Source of the DNA: Edaphobacter sp.
Lineage (GTDB): Bacteria > Acidobacteriota > Terriglobia > Terriglobales > Acidobacteriaceae
Length of the DNA stretch: 64,000 bases
NCBI GenBank assembly: GCA_025462645.1
Contig: JAOAPB010000074.1
Span: 1-64,000, forward strand
Reading direction: 5' to 3'
The notes under the pieces: model-generated
The model's database searches: none
Told to the model about the DNA's origin: nothing
What the model saw: the letters and a program-made list of their open reading frames with translations, nothing else
Program-made: the position numbers and the translations under genes
Shown: piece by piece, positions 60,825 to 64,000 of the stretch
How the letters are laid out: each line of letters opens with the position of its first letter
How positions within the stretch are numbered: position 1 is the first letter of the stretch

Positions 60825-62156
60825 GTGCCCGTGATATCCAGCTCTCGGCAACAAACCACCTTCACCCGGGACCCTCAGGCGACTGACGTCCGCGCCATGA
60901 GCATCGCAACAGCCCTCTTCTTCATGTGGGGATTCCTTACCTGCCTCAACGACATCCTCATCCCGCATCTCAAAGGCATCTTCCAACTGAGCTATGGCCA
61001 GGCCATGCTCGTCCAGTTCAGCTTCTTCATGTCCTACTTCGTCTTCGCCCTCCCCGCCGGCAAACTCATCGAGTGGCGAGGATACAAGCAGACCATGGTC
61101 ATCGGCCTTCTCGTCATGGCCACCGGCGCGCTACTTTTCCTTCCCGCCTCCTCCCTTGCCTCCTTTCCGCTCTTCCTCTCCGCCCTCGTCATCCTCGCCT
61201 CCGGCATCACCTGCCTCCAGGTAGCCGCGAACCCCTATGTCACCAACCTTGGCCCGCAGGCCACTGCCGCTAGCCGCCTCAACCTATCGCAGGCGTTCAA
61301 CTCGCTCGGCACTACACTCGCTCCCCTCTTCGGTGGAGCGCTCATACTTAGCGGCGTCCAGGCCACCCCGGAGAAGATGCACTCCTTCTCCGCCGCCGTC
61401 TTGCAGGAGTACCGCGCTCAACAAGCCTCCTCCGTGCGACTCCCCTATCTCGCCATCGCCCTCACGCTTATCCTCCTCGCCATCGCTATCGCGCTCGTCA
61501 AGCTCCCCACCACCGACTTCACCCGCGACTTCCGCCCCGGCGAACACGACACCGCAAAAAGAGGAAGCATCTGGAGGCAACCCTATCTCCTCATGGGTGC
61601 GCTCGGCATCTTCGTCTACGTCGGTGCCGAGGTCTCCATCGGCAGCTTCCTCGTCAACTACTTCGGCCTGCCGCAGATCGGCGGTCTCGACGAAAAGACC
61701 GCAGCCCATTACGTCTCTCTCTACTGGGGCGGAGCCATGATCGGCCGCTTCATCGGCTCAGCCCTCCTGCGCAAGCTAAGCACCGGCATCGTCCTCGCCG
61801 GAGCCGCGCTCATCGCCTGCAGCCTCGTCGTCCTCACCATCACCAGCACAGGCCACGTGGCCATGTACAGCGTCATCCTCGTAGGCTTGTTCAACTCCGT
61901 CATGTTCCCCAGCATCTTCACCCTTGGGCTGGCAGGACTGGGCGAACTCACCAGCAAGGGCTCCAGCCTCATGGTCGCAGCCATCGTAGGCGGAGCCATC
62001 ATCCCCCTCGCCGAAGGCCATTTCGCGGACCGTGTCGGCGTTCAACATGCTTTCGTTCTTCCAGCGGTCTGTTACATCTACATCGCGATCTTCGGCCTGC
62101 TCGCCTACCGTCGCCAGAAGGTCGCCCAGCTTCCCGTCCCGGTCACAATAGCCTGA
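60825..62156 (+). CDS. FucP-like sugar:proton symporter (MFS)
   Basis: The product has 443 aa with twelve membrane segments. The start is a GTG at 60825; an ATG at 60897 would also leave the first helix intact. FucP/GluP-family signatures are FFMWGFLTCLNDILIPHLKG at ~33-52, FFMSYFVFALPAGKLIEWRG, CLQVAANPYVTNLGP and LNLSQAFNSLGTTLAPLFGG. Members import fucose, glucose, galactose or related hexoses with protons. The gene is strongly G+C-rich with C-ending codons, unlike the A+T-richer relic region before it. It stands alone. Confidence 0.9.
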   Translation: MPVISSSRQQTTFTRDPQATDVRAMSIATALFFMWGFLTCLNDILIPHLKGIFQLSYGQAMLVQFSFFMSYFVFALPAGKLIEWRGYKQTMVIGLLVMATGALLFLPASSLASFPLFLSALVILASGITCLQVAANPYVTNLGPQATAASRLNLSQAFNSLGTTLAPLFGGALILSGVQATPEKMHSFSAAVLQEYRAQQASSVRLPYLAIALTLILLAIAIALVKLPTTDFTRDFRPGEHDTAKRGSIWRQPYLLMGALGIFVYVGAEVSIGSFLVNYFGLPQIGGLDEKTAAHYVSLYWGGAMIGRFIGSALLRKLSTGIVLAGAALIACSLVVLTITSTGHVAMYSVILVGLFNSVMFPSIFTLGLAGLGELTSKGSSLMVAAIVGGAIIPLAEGHFADRVGVQHAFVLPAVCYIYIAIFGLLAYRRQKVAQLPVPVTIA

Positions 62157-62552
62157 CCTACCGGAGCGAACTCAAATCGGCAACCCGCTCTTCGCAAAGA
62201 CGCGAAGGAACGTTCGCGGTCGAAGGCGCCAGCCCATCCATCCTGGCCTTCCACTCCTGCAGAGAGGCTGAAGTTCCAGGGGTCACTGAATCCTTAGATA
62301 GATTGGCTGCTGCCTCCGCAACCAGGTACATCAGGCAGCTCCTCATCCAGTGTCGAGTTCTAAGTATTGTAGATAAACCAGGCCGGGCCAGAAGGGGTCA
62401 CCATGCAGTAGCTGCGGAACTGAAATGGGGCTTTGCCAATACAGTAGCAAGAACCGGGAGAATGGCCTAAGATATCTGCTTGCTGTTCCATAGAGAAAGA
62501 TGGGCACTATGACTCTTGCGTCTGGCATTCGCAAACTGGCACGAGGTCGACG
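62157..62552. other. Gene-less spacer
   Basis: A 396-bp stretch with only short frames of improbable composition. No terminator, RNA or repeat is evident. The promoter of the DoxX gene should lie towards its right end. Confidence 0.35.
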
Positions 62553-63047
62553 ATGACGAGGTACGCAAACCCAACTCCAGAGTTGATCCATGGACGGGAA
62601 GCGGCAATTGGGCTGGCTCTGGTCCGTGTGACGATTGGCGCAATGTTCGTGTGGGTCTTTTTCGAGAATCGGGGGAAAGGCCTCTACACCCCGGCGGGTT
62701 ATGCAGGCCTGATCAACTACTACATCAAGGCGAGTCATTCGCCTGCTGCATGGAAGGCGATGATGGGTCTGATGGCAAGCCACGCCGCGGTAGCGGCCCC
62801 CATGCAAGCGGCGACCGAAATTTCTCTGGGGATTCTGCTCGTCATCGGTCTGCTTACTCGTCCAGCCGCATTTGTGGCTTTTCTGTTTCTCAGCAGCCTT
62901 TGGATTTCAGAGTTGGGTACCTCGTGGATATGGGAACTGCTGGTTTCGGTGCTGGCATCCCTTGCGCTCGCTATCGGACGCGCCGGCCGGAGATGGGGCG
63001 TTGACGCGTGGCTGTCGCAACGGTGGCCATCTTCTCCGTGGTGGTGA
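62553..63047 (+). CDS. DoxX-family membrane protein
   Basis: The product has 164 aa with four membrane segments. AAIGLALVRVTIGAMFVWVF at ~17-36, a loop GKGLYTPAGYAGLINYYI, then ATEISLGILLVIGLLTRPAA at ~86-105 and FVAFLFLSSLWISEL are typical of the DoxX/DoxD group. Functions in the group vary (quinol oxidase subunits, redox-linked membrane proteins), so no reaction is assigned. It lies 15 bp before a family-2 glycosyltransferase and probably shares its transcript. Confidence 0.8.
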   Translation: MTRYANPTPELIHGREAAIGLALVRVTIGAMFVWVFFENRGKGLYTPAGYAGLINYYIKASHSPAAWKAMMGLMASHAAVAAPMQAATEISLGILLVIGLLTRPAAFVAFLFLSSLWISELGTSWIWELLVSVLASLALAIGRAGRRWGVDAWLSQRWPSSPWW

Positions 63048-63062
63048 TCGGGCCAAGTCCAC

Positions 63063-63770
63063 GTGCGAGTGTCCGTCGTCATTCCCACCCACAATGAGGC
63101 GCAGGCGATTGAGCGCGTTCTAGCCGATCTCCCGTCCGAGCTAACGACGGAAGTCATCGTTGTTGACAGCAACTCGAATGACGGGACACCCGAAATCGCC
63201 GCAAATATGGGAGCCCGCGTCCTTCGGGAACCTCGCCGCGGATATGGGCGCGCCTGTCTGACGGGACTCGAGAATGCCAACGCGCCTGACGTCGTCGTGT
63301 TTCTCGATGGCGACTACAGCGATCGCCCCTCTGAGTTGCCGATTCTATTGGCTCCCATCATGGAAGGCCGCGCAGACATTACGTTCGGTTCACGGCTTGG
63401 GAAGCAGCGCATCCCTGGCGCGCTTCCCTGGCATGCCGTTTTTGGTAACCGTCTCGCGGCCAACCTGATCCGTATTTTGTACGGCTTGAAGATCAGCGAT
63501 CTCGGTCCGTTTCGTGCTGGCCGCGTTGAGGTACTTCGCGCCCTCGCCCTCGAAGAGATCACCTATGGCTGGGCCGTTGAGATGATCCTCAAGGGTGCCA
63601 TGGCTGGATTCCGGGTGGTTGAAGTCCCCGTGAGTTACTACCCGCGTATCGGAACATCGAAGATCAGCGGCACGCTGAAGGGTACGGTCGGTGCCGCTTG
63701 GTTCATCCTCAGCCTGATCGTGCGATATTATTTCAGGCATCGAAGAACAGAACTTCGGCGGCCCGAGTAG
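63063..63770 (+). CDS. Family-2 glycosyltransferase (DPM1/TIGR04283-like)
   Basis: The product has 235 aa with GTG start at 63063. The GT-A fold is RVSVVIPTHNEAQAIERVLA, VIVVDSNSNDGTPEIA, FLDGDYSDRPSELPILLAPI with the DxD-equivalent DGD, and GPFRAGRVEVLRALALEEIT. A C-terminal hydrophobic segment (AAWFILSLIVRYYF) would hold it at the membrane. It probably moves a sugar from a nucleotide-sugar to a polyprenyl phosphate or lipid. It is followed 16 bp later by a DUF2064 transferase, a pair commonly found together. Confidence 0.88.
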   Translation: MRVSVVIPTHNEAQAIERVLADLPSELTTEVIVVDSNSNDGTPEIAANMGARVLREPRRGYGRACLTGLENANAPDVVVFLDGDYSDRPSELPILLAPIMEGRADITFGSRLGKQRIPGALPWHAVFGNRLAANLIRILYGLKISDLGPFRAGRVEVLRALALEEITYGWAVEMILKGAMAGFRVVEVPVSYYPRIGTSKISGTLKGTVGAAWFILSLIVRYYFRHRRTELRRPE

Positions 63771-63786
63771 CGCCGCATTCAATTCT

Positions 63787-64000
63787 ATGGAATCTTCAAT
63801 CCAGACCGTGGTGCGTTCGCAGCGTAGCGACCGCGCGTTGGTCATCATGGCGAAGGCGCCGAGGCCGGGCATGGTCAAGACCCGTTTGGCTTCAAGCCTT
63901 CCTGTTCAAGCCGTCACCGCGTTTTATCGGTGTCTTTTGGACGACACCCTGGAACTAGCGCGGTCATTGGGCAGCGTAGAGGTTGCCATCATGTGCCCGG
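63787..64000 (+). CDS. DUF2064 / TIGR04282-type GT-A transferase, truncated by the window edge
   Basis: Only the first 71 residues are inside the window. The block ALVIMAKAPRPGMVKTRLAS at ~18-37 is the nucleotide-binding signature of the DUF2064 (rSAM/selenodomain-associated transferase 1) family, followed by AFYRCLLDDTLELARSLG. The ATG at 63787 follows the glycosyltransferase stop by 16 bp. The function of the family is not established; a nucleotidyl- or glycosyl-transfer is expected from the fold. Confidence 0.85.
   Translation, partial: MESSIQTVVRSQRSDRALVIMAKAPRPGMVKTRLASSLPVQAVTAFYRCLLDDTLELARSLGSVEVAIMCP

Noticed and set aside
60926..61740. Ser/Pro-rich frames over the FucP-like gene
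   Set aside because: Low-complexity shadows of a G+C-rich, C-ending gene; no domains.
62158..62346. Short minus-strand frame after the FucP-like gene
   Set aside because: No ribosome site, no recognisable composition, and it begins directly at the convergent gene's end.
1..64000. CRISPR arrays or toxin-antitoxin modules
   Set aside because: No regularly spaced direct repeats of 24-40 bp and no small paired genes with recognisable toxin or antitoxin motifs were seen.

Overview
The window looks like a soil member of the Acidobacteriota, near Granulicella, Terriglobus or Edaphobacter. This is inferred from protein content: two very large Oar-type TonB-dependent receptors with an N-terminal carboxypeptidase-regulatory domain, a DUF1080/FG-GAP secreted protein, a PQQ dehydrogenase fused to cytochrome c, twin-arginine-exported hydrolases and a FucP-type sugar symporter. 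No rRNA or complete tRNA is present. The left edge carries the 3' half of a tRNA gene on the minus strand (132-172), followed by the frameshifted tail of a GH38 alpha-mannosidase. This suggests the edge of an old insertion.

Region 1 (0.8-21.8 kb) is a catabolic locus for an unidentified, probably esterified, sugar or cyclitol. It holds a secreted DUF1080/FG-GAP protein, two exported esterases, an outer-membrane receptor, a PQQ dehydrogenase, a CoA-acylating semialdehyde dehydrogenase, a cupin, a single-chain transketolase, an SMP-30 lactonase, a Tat-exported IolE-like TIM-barrel protein, two SDRs and an IclR-family regulator. Six transcription units carry the same operator: a 15-bp palindrome (TTGCG-N5-CGCAA) plus a weaker copy exactly 21 bp away. 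Where a promoter can be read, the operator pair usually lies at or just after the predicted start. The IclR protein is the obvious candidate repressor.

Region 2 (21.9-33.0 kb) is bracketed by an inverted pair of 357-bp repeats (21901-22257 and 32688-33044). Between them are a metallophosphatase, a secreted GDPD, a second TonB receptor, a divergent DeoR regulator, a galactokinase/arabinokinase-like GHMP kinase, an EamA transporter and a GNAT acetyltransferase.

Region 3 (33.1-58.1 kb) is a surface-polysaccharide operon (Wza, Wzi, Wzz, Wzx, GT4, WecG, Wzy-like) beside a tailoring-rich locus. The tailoring part has RibB, an ABC exporter, a PhyH oxygenase, an HprK-like kinase, a UGT-type glycosyltransferase, an amidohydrolase, two methyltransferases, a B12/radical-SAM protein, RibA and a PF14907 nucleotidyltransferase. 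Eight promoters in this region share an array TGAC-N7-TGAC-N7-TGAC. In six of them a TAnnnT -10 lies exactly 19 nt beyond the last TGACnn, and in a seventh it is offset by one. This looks like one activator regulon driven by an OmpR-type response regulator. A decayed OmpR-type regulator gene lies just beyond the last promoter (58694-59410).

Region 4 (58.2-64 kb) starts as a gene graveyard (fragments of DUF1016, the OmpR regulator and an alpha/beta hydrolase). It continues with a FucP-like transporter, a DoxX membrane protein, a family-2 glycosyltransferase and the start of a DUF2064 transferase cut by the window edge.
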